From positions 10,942,629 through 11,006,628 of the forward strand of contig CM028910.1 of assembly GCA_016801845.1 (NCBI GenBank): a stretch of 64,000 bases of DNA. The letters are read 5' to 3'. The position numbers and the translations under genes are program-made. The DNA comes from Polydactylus sextarius. Lineage: Eukaryota; Chordata; Actinopteri; Polynemidae. Every line of letters starts with the position of its first letter. Within the stretch, counting starts at the first letter, position 1. Shown here in pieces: positions 40,201 to 52,853 of the stretch. A model generated the notes under the pieces. It was not told the DNA's origin. It made no database searches and was given only the letters and a program-made list of their open reading frames with translations.

Positions 40201-41782
40201 TCTAAATTTAAACATCCATTAACATTCCAGTGTTCCTCCCCCCTCATCAGATCCAATTTCAATATAAATCTCCTACATCATCTTTGGTCAGCGGCCCTGC
40301 CTTTTGAGGTCAGCCACTTCTGCCAGTCTGAACCCCATTTCTACAGTCATACATAGCCCCCAGGAGCTCTGACCATAGGCCTGAGGCAATGGTCAAGAGC
40401 TATTGATCCCTTGAGGTGAGAGTTCACACGAGGGCAGCATTGCCAGGGGTCAGGGGTCAAAGCTGAGTGGGTCAAGTGAGATTGAATGTGCCCGCCTCAT
40501 CGCCAGGAGCCATGAAGGTCAGCTCAGCCCAGTTCATTCTGTGACCTCTGCTGGTCAATAGCACCTCACGTCCATCAACTGAACTCTGATTCGTCATTAA
40601 TTTTTTTAATTCGTAGCTGGCGCATATTATTCCCTTGAAGATAGAGGAATGGCCATACAGATGCACATGTTACTCCCCGGGATTGATTTTGGATGGCAAT
40701 CATCTTGACCTGCAGGCAGGGGGCTAGCAAGGGATTGGTCCTTGTCGATAGTGAACAATGGTTGCTGATTTGGTGTTGTTTTCAGTGTATACTCCTTCCA
40801 ACTAAACTACATAGCTCATCAGCTGGGTCAGGAGGCCAATTGCAGATTTGCATGGATAGACACTTTTCATCAAATCCTTCGCCTTTTCAAGCTGCATGAA
40901 GGCAGAGCTTATCCTCGCCTTTTCTCTTGTCTTGTCTTGGCAGAATAAAAATTATATTAGCAAGTCCGATTTCAAATTTTAGTTTTAGTTGGAGGCCTAA
41001 AGCACCTATAACTCTGAGCAACTGTTGATTTAAAGCAACATTCTGATATCCATCCTGCAGGCTGTCACAGGCAGTCCAACCTCCCTCAGAAAAGATGGAA
41101 AGTCGTTTGTATTCCATGGGAATTGCCTGACTATCCTGCAGACACACATGAGTACACACCCAAACACATTACACCTACAGATACACATAGACATATCTCT
41201 GTCACACACACGTACGCACGCACGCATGCACACAGCACAGCCACCACACACACACACACCAGTGAAGGATGCTCACACAAGGCTGTTAGCTTTGGCAGAG
41301 CACAGGGAAGGAAAGAGAGACCGGAAGCACGAGGAGGGAATGTGGGAGGGTATATTTGTGAACAGTGGAAAAAAATAAAGACAGATATACAGACAAGAAA
41401 AAGGAGGTTACAACAGTTTGTATACACGGATATTTAAAAAGAAAAAAGAAAAAAGAAGAGGAAGCAAAAAGCAAAATAGGAATCAGTGTGCTACTGATTT
41501 GGAAAGATGATCAAAACAAAAAGAGTAAAGTGTTTATTGCTGTTGCTTTTTCACCTCTCAGTAACTGCAGTAAGAAAACAAGCTTCCAGCATGTACACTA
41601 TAAGAATAATAAAAGCAATATAACATGTTGTACTTTTCTCTGTACCCTCAGCCATTTATTTCCCCCTCCTTTCCTTTTTTACTATTTCTTTTTATAAAAT
41701 CATCGTTGATTTATACTTGTACCCCCACTCTTTTTTTCTCCCTCTCCCGCTCTGCCTGTCACTGCGAGGTGTGTGTAGGCAG
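37275..41782. other. Non-coding DNA with one nuclear-receptor-type cluster
   Basis: No firm gene. A CT-rich run at 38050-38075 precedes a short open segment at 38095-38169 (AHPRGPGYTAG-like, then stop) that I consider chance. The region 40286-40557 is described separately. A TACG/CACGCA alternating patch lies at 41203-41230. AT-rich stretches fill 38800-39700. Confidence 0.45.
40286..40557. promoter_or_regulatory. Cluster of nuclear-receptor half-sites including a DR1
   Basis: GGGTCA-G-GGGTCA at 40447-40459 is a DR1-type direct repeat (the spacing bound by RXR, HNF4 or COUP-TF class receptors), followed by GGGTCA at 40469. AGGTCA or GGTCA half-sites also occur at 40286, 40307, 40391, 40516 and 40553, plus TGACCT at 40542. 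Enhancer function is inferred from motif density only. Confidence 0.35.
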
Positions 41783-41863
41783 CATTGTGATAGGAATAGA
41801 TGTTCCCCCTAAGCGAGACCTGCAAGAGCCATTTGAAAAAATCAGCTTAATGGAGAACAGTAG
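41783..41863 (+). CDS. Candidate 81-nt cassette exon, unknown gene
   Basis: Ends at a strong donor (CAGTAG/GTAAGG). A long pyrimidine tract (41728-41763) precedes an AGGCAG acceptor at 41782. The frame reads IVIGIDVPPKRDLQEPFEKI followed by SLMENS, phase 2 in and phase 2 out, so it could be skipped or joined to the phase-2 candidate at 59362. The acceptor is ambiguous (an alternative GAG at 41768). No family match. Confidence 0.2.
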
Positions 41864-42339
41864 GTAAGGAGTGGGCAGCATGTACTTTTTTTCTGAGCCT
41901 TTTTCTTCTATTCTTTCTCTGCTGCTCCCACTGTCTGTCATTTGCTCCATATCTCTGTCTATTGCGCTCTGCCTCCCTTTCTCTGTTTTGTTTCCCTCTC
42001 CGTGCCATCGTTTTCACCCCCGTCTTCAACTTGAGCTTGTCTTCCTCCACTCCAAATGTTTCTCTCTCTCTCCCTCAGGTGGCACCTACCCTCCCCAGCC
42101 CTCTCTCCTATCTTCCCTCCACCTCTTCCTCACCTGCCACACTCTCTCTGCCTGCCCTCTCTCTGTCTATATCTGTGTCTATCTCCTGCACTCTCCACCC
42201 CCTCTCATTGCTCTGTTTTTCTTTCACTTTTCTTTCTTTTATCTGGGCACACATTCCTCTCCTCCCACACTTGAAATTCTCACTAAATGATTCCAAGTGT
42301 CTGGGCCCCGTGCCTCCCTGAGCAGGCAGCACAGCCCAC

Positions 42340-42370
<31 letters not shown>

Positions 42371-42375
42371 ACACA
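42340..42375. repeat. (AC)n microsatellite
   Basis: About 13 uninterrupted AC units followed by a broken tail. Confidence 0.9.
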
Positions 42376-42928
42376 GTAACACCCACAGAGAGATGTACGT
42401 AAGCACAGACGCGTATCATTCTGGATACTGTAGAAGGGGGGATAACAAAGTAAACAAAAGACATCTAGAGAGAAATGGGTGGTCTCTTTTATTCATTCGC
42501 TTAAAAGAATTACTGGTTTTTAGTAGATTTCTGTCATCCATTTATCTATCTACTGATTAACCAGCTATGCAACTATCCATCTAGCACGGAGCACAAATAC
42601 TCCAAATATTCCAAAGTAAATCCAAATTCTAGCTAGATTGTGAACATACAGTGTGTGTACACTCCATACTAATAGAGTAGTACATGCTGTAGACTAAATC
42701 ATTGATTCATGAGCCACAACACAATCAAATAAACATATTATACAACACATTGTGAATGAAAGTGTTACAGCACATCAGCTGTTTGACTCAAATTCATAGG
42801 TACCAAGTACAGCTAAGGTCTACAGAGGAGTGCTGACATCTGCAGCAATTTTCGAGGGAATCTATCGTGTAGCTGTCAAAACACTTCACTCAAAAGCACA
42901 AATGGTGAACTCATAACGAAGGGAAGGA

Positions 42929-43010
42929 AAGGTCAGGGGATCACCACGGTCTGGAGCATTCATCCTCTGGGGACCATAAATGTCTTGTGCAAAATTTCAT
43001 ATTTCAATGC
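42929..43010. mobile_element. Teleost dispersed repeat fragment
   Basis: AGGTCAGGGGATCACCA, then CATTCATCCTCTGGGGACCA and AAATTTCAT match from memory a fragment found very widely in teleost introns. No ends or ORF visible, so the superfamily is unassigned. Confidence 0.6.
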
Positions 43011-46000
43011 TATTATGAACCCAGACTGTGTCCGAAGTACCAAGGCCGCCATTTCTTTCTGCTCCCTCACATACTATCACACATTTGTTTCGTGCAATGA
43101 CATTATTTGAAATGTTATTGTTTTGCAAGTTAGAGTCAGTTAATTACAAAAATGTATTAAACCACAGGTTTTATTTCCATTCCAGTAAGTGATTTTTATC
43201 TGATTAAATGTCACATTTTTTATTTGGCGAATAATTCATTCTGGAATTAAATAGTAAATAGTGATGAAATCATAATTCTTTTCTCCAGCTTGCATCATGT
43301 TCCTTCCCCCCTAGACTGCTGTTTTCTGTGGCCTGTTTCTGTATTCTTTCTTTAAGACATCAATAATTCAGGCATGAAGTTGAGGATGAATTATTCACAT
43401 GCTGATGTCAGACATAAATGCACTGTGCTCATGTTATGGGCCTGTACCCCACGTTTAAATGAACCAAAGAAGAAGAAAAAGAAGAGGAGGGAGGTGGTGG
43501 GGGGGACTACCAGTGTGCCACAAAGTCAGCTCACATTAAGCCTCATACATCCTCTTTTCCACCCAACTCTATTCCTTCTAACCCCTCTGCATTCTTCCTC
43601 CTGTCACTTGTCCCATTTTCACTCCCTTCATACACATTCAATTCTCTTTTCATTCTTTCTTGTCACCTAGATTACATGCATGTAGAGCGAGGCGCTTCTG
43701 TTTGAAAGAGACAACACAGGGACAAGGATAAGTAGTGGTGGCTGAAAAAGGGATTTCACTGCCTATCCTCTCAGCACACAATGCAAGCCAACAATCCTAC
43801 AAACTAATCCCATCGCTGCTTAAAACTCAAGGTGTAAAAACACTGGGGGGAGCCGGGCGATGAAGGCAAACAGACAACGTCAGAGAGATACAAAATACTC
43901 TGTCATTTCACTCGCTATTTCTCTCTTTTCCCACCTTTTCCTCACTTTTCCATCTTTCTCTCTTTCTTTCCCTCTCTGTCTATTTCTCATTAAAACAGTG
44001 CTAGTGTGAGTCATAGGCTATTGCTGTATAATCTAGCCTCTGGGTCTATTTAGACACACACTGCCTCCTTAACAACTGTTCACATTAATCACTTGATTCA
44101 GCATGACGCTAATTAGGATTTGTCAATACTATTAATCTGCTCATCCAGCCCTCATGTGGATCTGAATATATCAGTGATTGTGTAGACCAGCAGTTGATAA
44201 AGTATTACCTGTTTCTTGGCCAACACAAGCGAATGATGGGTAACAAGGAGGGGAAACCACCTTTCAAACAGAAAATTCTGTTCCAGCTTTCGGGTGAGAC
44301 ATTGAGAGAGTTTACATGTGTAATAATACATATTAGAACTAAAGTAGATGGTGATTATTAGAATTGCAACACAAACATTTTAACCCAGCGACCTTACGAG
44401 TATGAAGGTTACAATGCTAGCAGTGATGAAAGATAAAAAGATTAATCTGGTGACAAGAAAACCACTTTCATGCTACATCTAAAGTAAATGTACTGTGTAA
44501 ATGTTCTCTATCTGGAGGACATGAACTTTATGATCAAACAACTGGGTAACATGGCAAAGCTTTTCCTGAACTTTTGATCTTAACATAGCACCAGTTGATG
44601 CAAGTCACATTTACTTCATGTCATTCATGATTCATGTTTAGCTGTTTAGCCACCGGCTGACATGTTATGTCCAATCACAGGTCAAAACAGGTCAATATTT
44701 CACTCAAACCTCCTCCAGTTAGTATTAAACGTATGTGTACATGTATTAAATGAACATTAACGTAACTATAGGCACACATAAATACAACTCCTGACAACAC
44801 CTGTCAGTGGAAGGCAGCATATGCTAAAATGCTAAATGATGTTAAAAAATAAGGCCCAAAACCACCCACAATGAGAGGTTGGTATTGTTTTAACCGCACA
44901 AATCTGTGTGTTATCATGGTAAAACCTGATCCTGAGAACACCTACTACCACAGAGGATGTTTTGTACACTTTTTGTACAGATATTCAAATATCTGTTTCT
45001 GTTTGTCTGTGGACAGATTTTATCTCTATGAGAGTGTCACAAACATGCAAGATAAAATCATAAAAGTTTATGGATGTGTTGTTGAGATCAGAATGAGAAT
45101 GACTTGAGTTTTAGCCGGATATAGTCCAACCAAAACCACGTACTGAGTATTCACGTAATCGGTTGGTGATGACGACTGAATGTTTAAGAGTTGGCTTTTA
45201 GATGTTACGATTACAGTTGTGCTTGATGGAGCGATGGCTGCCACAGAGATACCACATGCTGACCACAAAAACTGTGACTAGATTAGACTACACAAGCTTA
45301 GACTGCTTGTGTTTTTAATGTTTCTCTAGAGTGAATACAGTATAAAGCATTTTAAAAAAATACTTTGCTACAGATGTGGTGCTTGTAATCTATAACAGTG
45401 AACAAAATCCATAAATACATCTAATGCAAAATAGTCTAATAGTCTTCACACAAGGTTGAAGCCTTCTAGCACCATAAATGTAACTGAACTCTCATTCACA
45501 TTCAATTAAAGGTAATTACAGTCAAATTGAAGAATGATACTATGCCTATTTGTAAATAAATTCAATGCAACGCAAGTCTAAAAGAGAAACTGAGCCAAAA
45601 ATGTAGCCAAGCAGAAGCTGCTCGAGGGATAAGAAGCCCAAAAAAAAAAAAAAAAAAAAATCACACTGAAGTCTTCTCTAGCTTTTTTTTTCCTTTTGGC
45701 GAACTAGTTTGAAATATACTTTACTCCACAGACATGCAGATCTCTTGGGAGTGGGCCGAGGTGTGACAGAGCCAGACATTAAACAGAAGCTAGGCCAGGT
45801 TAGAGGGGCCAGGCGTGGGAGACAGGAGAGAGCCTGTGGGATAGAGCCCTGTGTAGGCACCAACTTAACCTGCCCCCCCTCCCCCTCATCTCCAGTCCTA
45901 TCTGCTCACCCACGCACTCTCCTTCATCCCCACTCCCCCTCTCTCCTCTCCACTATTTTCTCTCGCCATTGTATTCATCACCCTCTGCCCACACTGCAAA

Positions 46001-46599
46001 CTCCATGCGGAGACAGAGAATAAGCGCTCTGCTTGTGTGTTTTGCTAAAAAGTGACATGTAAGAATGCGCTTCAGCGTTCCACTCCACGCTGAGGACAAT
46101 TTGAAGTGGTCTGTACTCCTCTAAACAACATGAACAGACATATACAGAGACGACCAGAGCGCAGGGAGGGGAGGTAATCAGTCCCAGACCAGTGTTTAGT
46201 AAATGCACACAGTCAGAGGTGAGATGAGGCAGCCCTGTCAAAACCAGTGGTATGTTAAAACTCCACAGAAAGACATGGTGCAGTGCAGGAAAGACCAGAC
46301 AGACCTGAAATATTCCAATGTGAATTACTGCCGGAGCAAGACTAATTTACATTGGCCTTTTCTAAAGTTCAACTCCCAAACCAGAGTTGACGTTATGTTT
46401 TTATTTATTACCGCTTCAAGGATAATTCTGGAGATCAGCTGCGATTTATTCCTTTCTAATTCATATTTACAGTACAGAACCCGACAAATCAACCCATAGG
46501 ACAAATTAAGTGAGACATATTTTAACCGAATCTCAAGAAATTTCCTAATTTGCTTTGTTAGTAGAGTCATAGATTTAGATGATAAGAACCAAACCACTG

Positions 46600-47090
46600 A
46601 ACCCCAAGTATAGCCAGAAGTCAGTTAGCTTAGAATAAAGGCTAGAAACAGTTACAGTAGCAAGCCTGGCTCTTTCCAGATGTCACTAAACCCATCTATT
46701 GGCACCTTTAAAGCTTAATAATTAACATGTTATATATTTTTATTTATTCTGCACAAAAGCTAAAGTGTAAAAATAACAATTCTAAATACAAAGACATTTT
46801 TATCTATACTGCTAGAGCTACGAGATGGCAAGTTTAGCTGGTATAGTATGGTATAAAGCCTTAAAAGAACAGGAAATAGCTAATCTGGCAAATAAATCTG
46901 GCAAATATCTCCCCATCATCAGCATCTGTGAAGCTTACTAATTAACACATTATATTATTTTTGTTGAAACTTCACAGAAACCAAAGTGTAAAAACAACAG
47001 TTCACCACATCATGGGGGTAATGTGCTGAATTATTTCTTGGCTCAAAGTAGAAACTTCCTGGAGTCTCCGCTGGTTGCCTACTCCCGCAT
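46600..47090. mobile_element. Teleost repeat, two tandem partial copies
   Basis: GTTAGCTTAGAATAAAGGCT with CAAGCCTGGCTCT, and two copies of AAGCTTA-TAATTAACA-(N)-TAAAGTGTAAAAA-AACA about 220 bp apart (46711 and 46931), followed by TTCTTGGCTC and AACTTCCTGGAGTC. The series corresponds from memory to a common teleost interspersed repeat. Internal duplication is visible directly. Confidence 0.65.
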
Positions 47091-47102
47091 AAGCTGCATA
47101 AG

Positions 47103-47132
47103 TCATTATTGGCGTCATAACGCCAATAATGA
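47103..47132. repeat. Perfect 13-bp inverted repeat, 4-nt loop
   Basis: TCATTATTGGCGT (47103-47115) and ACGCCAATAATGA (47120-47132) are exact reverse complements around CATA. It sits just after the teleost repeat, and each arm carries a CCAAT-type core (ATTGG/CCAAT). Confidence 0.9.
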
Positions 47133-47429
47133 GCACACTTTAGAAAAAGTGGTGGGTGGATTTTTTTAACCTTTGGACAGAGCCAGGTTCCGTGTCTCCA
47201 CCTGTTTCCATTCTTTATGCTCTATATATATTTACTGTAAATACATGAGTGTGATATTGATCTTCTCATCTAAGTCTCTGCAATTAAATTAATAAACATA
47301 CTTGTAATGTCAAACTATTGCTGTAAGAGCTCAGAAAGAAAATCAGTAAATCGGTGGGTAGGATGCCAGAGTATACAACAATAGCAAAACAAAACAACAA
47401 AATCACAGGATTTATATTTGGTTTACATT

Positions 47430-47640
47430 TCCCAATGATTGTATTATTGTGTAAAGGTGCTGTTTGGTCACATGAGATATATAACTGTCCTTTTGAAAGT
47501 ACAAATGAAAACGATGGAAAAACAGTTCTGCAAGAAAGGGTACTGAATTGTTCTTTAATAGGGTACTGCCCCAATGTCAAGCTTTTGTGCTCTGAAAGGT
47601 GTAATTCTAGTGTGTTTTTTTTCTTTTCCCTTTTTTTGAC
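47430..47640. mobile_element. Possible short dispersed repeat
   Basis: GTAAAGGTGCTGTTTGGTCA, then AGGGTACTGCCCCAATGTCA and AAGCTTTTGTGCTCT recall a short teleost repeat built around GGGTACTGCCCCAGTGACA. Recollection only; ends not defined. Confidence 0.35.
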
Positions 47641-48341
47641 TAAACTGCAGACATCACTTTAAAGCCGCTCTAATGTGAAGGTCATGCAGAAAGTACTTGT
47701 GCCGTGAGTTAAAGGTCTGTGGTTGATGTGGTCAGCAGTTACTTCTTCTCCTCTAAACCAAACACAAAGGGCAGTGAGCGCTCTTTACTGGTGGGGACAG
47801 TACCTCTTCTTCTTTCTGCTCTGTGCGTAACCTCAACTGAGTTGCATGCAGGCCTGCCCTACTTTTTACTTTCTATTTAGTCCATTATTGTGCTCACAGT
47901 GGTCAGTGATTAATAAAGTGTTCACCTCTCTTTCGCTTCCTTTTTTTCTGGGTATGTGTCAGCATTAAGTCTGTGTGCTGTAGATTATCATATCTATTAT
48001 AGAGCACGAGTTACAGCAGGAGAAAAGGTCAGAGCCAATAGGAAATGGCCCTGAGCCACAGGTTGGTCGGGTTGGGCCAGATACTGTATGGCTGTCACCA
48101 CTCCAAATTTAGCACGCGGCTCAGGAAATAACCTGAAGAGCAAATGTTTATCTTTACTATCCCTGACGAGCTCTTCTGTCGCATGTGATTACGTATTGGA
48201 TTCTCAACAGTACGTCACATCTGCTCCCAGTGCCCTTTGCCTCGGCAGGCAGCCACTCATGTGTGGCGTAATCCCCAGTCTGCCGGCCCAAGGCTGTTCA
48301 GGTTGTCTGCGGGTTCTCTCCACTTGGTCTAAATGTGCATA

Positions 48342-48519
48342 TGTGTGTGTGTGTGTGTGTTTGTGTTAATGTTGTGACCAGTGTCCAGCAACGGTGTGTA
48401 CAGCCAGTAGCGCTACACATCACCTCCTCAATCACAGAGAATTCCCCAGAGAGGCAAAGAGAGGACATATTGTACACATGATTCACATTTCTTACCAGGC
48501 ATATTTATGTGTGTGTGTG

Positions 48520-48553
<34 letters not shown>
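48342..48553. repeat. Two (GT)n microsatellites
   Basis: GT tracts at 48342-48361 and 48509-48553, the second interrupted once by TTTG. Confidence 0.9.
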
Positions 48554-49376
48554 CCACAGTGTGAGTGCTGCTATGCCACTATGATCCCTGTCAGGGCCTT
48601 AAGCCAAGCCTGCGGCAGGTCCGGCAGCAAAACTCATAAAAGTCTAGAAGTCTTTCCCAGCAATCAGACATGGACTGACATAGGGAGAAAGAGAGAGCTG
48701 GCAGTGTTCCTGCTCACTGGTACATTAATATTTTTTCTACAGTCAAGAGGCAGCAGGCTGGCTGTCAACACAACCCCCAACCCCCACCCCCACCCTCCTA
48801 CAATCTGTGCCCATAAAGATGAAGGCAGATCAGATAAAATGTAGCGTGATGCAGCTCATCTAAGACGCAAACTCGCAGACCTGCATCAGCAGAGATATGA
48901 CGCCGACGTCACGGAGCTAGTTCACACCTCTCTTGACATATTTTCTGAAGCATGTACTGTTCCAAAACTGTACCACACACACACACACGCATACAGAAAC
49001 ACACACAAACATGCCTAAACCCACATCACACAGAGTAGAATAACAGGCCTTGTCCCATCTCTGCCCCGTCTGAGGGGAGAAGAAATGATGGAGTGGAAAA
49101 ATAAACAGCAAAATCAACCATAAGGAGAAAGGATGAGAAAAGTATTGGAGGAGGGGATATAATTCACTTTGTTATGACACAAAACAACAGGCAGAGTGAA
49201 GAGAAAACATACAAAAGTTAGGAATGAGAGACAGGAAAATGTTCAAATGAAAGGTAAACAAAGCCTGACAGCTAGAATAACAGCCACAGCAGTTCTTTGA
49301 CCGTGCATACGTTCTTTCAGCAAGAGCCTGCAATATCAATTTATGTTAGCAATCAAAAGCTCATTGGTGAACAAGG

Positions 49377-49980
49377 AAATGGTGTTTCCTGAAAAATGAC
49401 CGGAATATTGATGTTTCGGGAGATATGGTTGCTACCTGTCTCTACCCCGATGGTTAGATGAAAAGATTGATATCATGTTGTTATTTGAGTGTGAAACTAT
49501 AGCCAAGAGGTGGTTAGCTTAGCATAGTGCGAAGAACGGAAACACTGAGAAACAGCGAGCTAGCTTTTTTTAGTGAATTTCTTCTTTACACCAGAGTTTT
49601 TGTATGATTTAAATGTACAAGTATATAGTTTAATGAATGAGCATAAAAGGTGTTATTAGCTAATTTGGCTACCGCCTGCACAAATGGTGTTTCCTGAAAA
49701 ATGACCGGAATAATGATGTTTTTGGGAGATATGGTTGTTATTTATCTCGGACAAAAATTTCTGAGAAAAGACTGATAACATTCTCTTATCTGTCTGTTTA
49801 ATGTGAAACTACAGCCAAGGGGTGGTTAGCTTAGCATAATGCAAAGGTTGGAGACACTCAGAAACAGCTAGCTAACATGCCAAGTTAAGTTTTTGTATGA
49901 GCTTACATTTTTGTAATATATTTTAATGAATTAGCTTTAAAGGTGTTGTTAGTGTGATTCACACTAGTTGTCTGCCTTTG
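49377..49980. repeat. Tandem duplication, period about 305 bp
   Basis: AAATGGTGTTTCCTGAAAAA with TGACCGGAAT at 49377 recurs at 49682. Downstream blocks also recur in order: GGGAGATATGGTTG, GTGGTTAGCTTAGCATA, AGAAACAGC-AGCTA and TTTTAATGAAT. The motif GTTAGCTTAGCATAA links it to the teleost repeat seen at 46600, so this is probably a tandemly duplicated mobile fragment. Confidence 0.85.
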
Positions 49981-52798
49981 TTTATAGCCTTAACGCTAAC
50001 TCATGTAGCTAAAATAGACGTCTCCTTGTTATAGCTTTTCAGCTTGTGCCTCTTTAGCTTTAATGAACGGACATGAGAGAGGCATCAGTCTCAGCAAGAA
50101 AGTGAATGTGCAGATTTCAAAAATGTCCAGATGTTTCTTTAACAGAAAGAAAGCTAATTAAAGTTGAATCTGTCTTGTTTTTACTGTTATTGCATAAATG
50201 AGTATGACTGAGTATTTTGGTGTTTCATGCTGAATTTATGCTGAATGGAGTGTTTGCAGTAATGGTGAAGGCCATTTTTGTTGGACAAGGATCAAGTTTA
50301 TCCAGTTGAGATATGGGTGACAGCTGGGCCTCCCACAGAGCTCCAGCGGACAGACAGCACACTGATGTTTCCCGCTGTCGTAACTCTCACAGGACCAACC
50401 CACCATTTGGCCGGTCGAGTCTGCCCAGCAACAATTAGTACTGAAATGTATGCTATGGCACACAGGCTGTGTCATTTACCATGCGTTGCAATCTCTCTGG
50501 ATTGATTGGAACAAAATCAATGTTGTTCAGGGACTGACTGCCAGCATTTATAGAGTTGTCAGTGCAGCCATCCTGTAGCTGCGTACAGGGAGTGGCACGG
50601 TGTACAATGGCTGCGGGGAAGGTTTGTTTAAGACTAGAGGCCTGTGGGTGTTGACACAGCTGCCAGGGGAGTGAAGATGAGATGAGGGAGACAGAGAAAT
50701 TTGGGTAAAACTGCCGTGAGCGTTGGGGTCAGGGGTAATGATGATGGAATGATGATGAGCCGCGAGAGGAAGTGGAAATGTGTGTCTAGGCTTCAAACTG
50801 GGAAACACATTTGACTCTCAGAACATGATTTTGGTTCCTAAAAACACAATGACCACAACTTATGTGTTGTGCAGATGAACCCTTTGTTTATATGTGTGCT
50901 GCACATGTCTGTGTGTTTAGACTTCAGTTGAGGAAGGAATGTTTTTAACATTATCAGCATTTATCCTTCAGGGTGACCCCTGGCTCTCTCATCAGCAAAC
51001 TCTGTGTTTTGTGTTTTGTGTGAGTATGTGTGTGCGTGTGTGTGTGTGTGTCAGCAAGTTGTTTGTCCTCAACAGGATTAAAGGGCTTTTCAGTTAGAGG
51101 AAGCTGTAACGCTACTTAAACCATGTTGCCTTAACCCTGCAGCCAACGACCTTTATATGTTCTCCGATCTTTGTACTTCCTGTCTCACACAACCCAAGTC
51201 TTCCCAGAAGATATGACACTGTAGCGGCGAAGACGAAAACAAAAAAAAACTTACAATATAGTCTCCTTTTTTATGTGGCAATGACCTAAGAGTGAAAACA
51301 CACACAGCCACTCTTTAATAGGAAACACATTGAGACACACATGAATTCAGAGACACAGGCAGAGTAGTCCAGTCGAGCCTTGTTTTGACTGAAAGGCAAA
51401 GAGAGGATTCTGTCTTTTTCTTAGATGATGTAACTGCTCTTTATTATGCTGTTAGATCACACCCCTACAATCACACACAAACACATATACACACGCACAC
51501 ACACACACACACAATAAAGAGAAAGCAGTCTTGTAGTTGTAGAGGTCTGACGTCCACTGTTCCAAATACCAGGGGGCAGAAACTCCAGCAGTGGAAAGAC
51601 CAGTCAGACCCAGCACAGTTACACAACATCATTCGCAGACAGCAGCGTGTCTTCTATAAAAACACATAAACCCAGTTCAGGAAACTGCAGCCAAACAGTC
51701 CCACTGCTGTGTAGTCTGCAGACATATAAAAGGTCAAGGCGTTCATCAGCGATAAAAACACACTATTGTACAACACGTTAACAACAACACGTGTTATTTT
51801 TGTAATTGTAATGTCATTAAACACACATAAAAGATCTGATGAAGCCATAAATTACAGTAGCTTTATGGGTAACAGGTCTTAGGAATAAACAGTGATTATT
51901 AGAGGCTCACAATATGTCATTAAACAAGCATAAAAGCTATATAAGCCTCATAAGTCACACTGTTTTCAGACAGATCATGATGAATGGACCTATTAGAAGT
52001 GCATTTGAGTCAGATAAGACATTATACATGAACAAAGTAAAGACCAAGCACTCATATTTGAGGAAATAAGGTCTAACATTACATGTTTGCTGGTTTTCCG
52101 GATGTATTAGTGTTGGTTTTTTTATTACTTCAAACATGCATTCCTGTTGCTCTGTTGCTTTCTTATTTGTTTTATGTATTGATTTGTTCTCAGTTTTTCG
52201 TGTCATGTGCCAGAATTTCCTGTATATTACAACCAGGGGAAATACAATTTTAAACAGCATTCGCCATGCGCACTTGCTCTAAATTACTCATCAATATATC
52301 TGCAGTGACAGTTGTTTCTGTAAAATACCAAGATAGGTTGATAATTATCAATCTAAATATCTGATGAGGACAGACATCACCCACAGCATCATTATCACTG
52401 CAGCTACACAATGGTCCAAATTCTCAATTATTACCCTACAACACTCACAATAATTCCACAGTAACCTATGGTTCATTTTCATTTAGCAATACCAATATTG
52501 AATATATGAAAACAGCTATGGTGGTATGGGACCAGAATCATTGCTCTCAGATATATTAGCCTCTGGAAACTAATGTAATTATTTAGCACTCCAGTGGGCT
52601 ATAGAGGGGGGGTGGTTGGAGGGACGGCATGCTTGAGCTGACATGATTTCATGCAGAAAATTTATTCAACTGTCAATATCATTTAGATCTGTCTGGGTGA
52701 GCACTGGAGGCAGCGAGGAGGGGGGTCACAGATTGCAGCTCAATCATAATGACTTTGTCTTCAATCTTCACTTCTTTGATACCGAGGCTGCATACACC

Positions 52799-52802
<4 letters not shown>

Positions 52803-52848
<46 letters not shown>
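52803..52848. repeat. (GT)n microsatellite
   Basis: 23 GT units. Confidence 0.95.
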
Positions 52849-52853
<5 letters not shown>

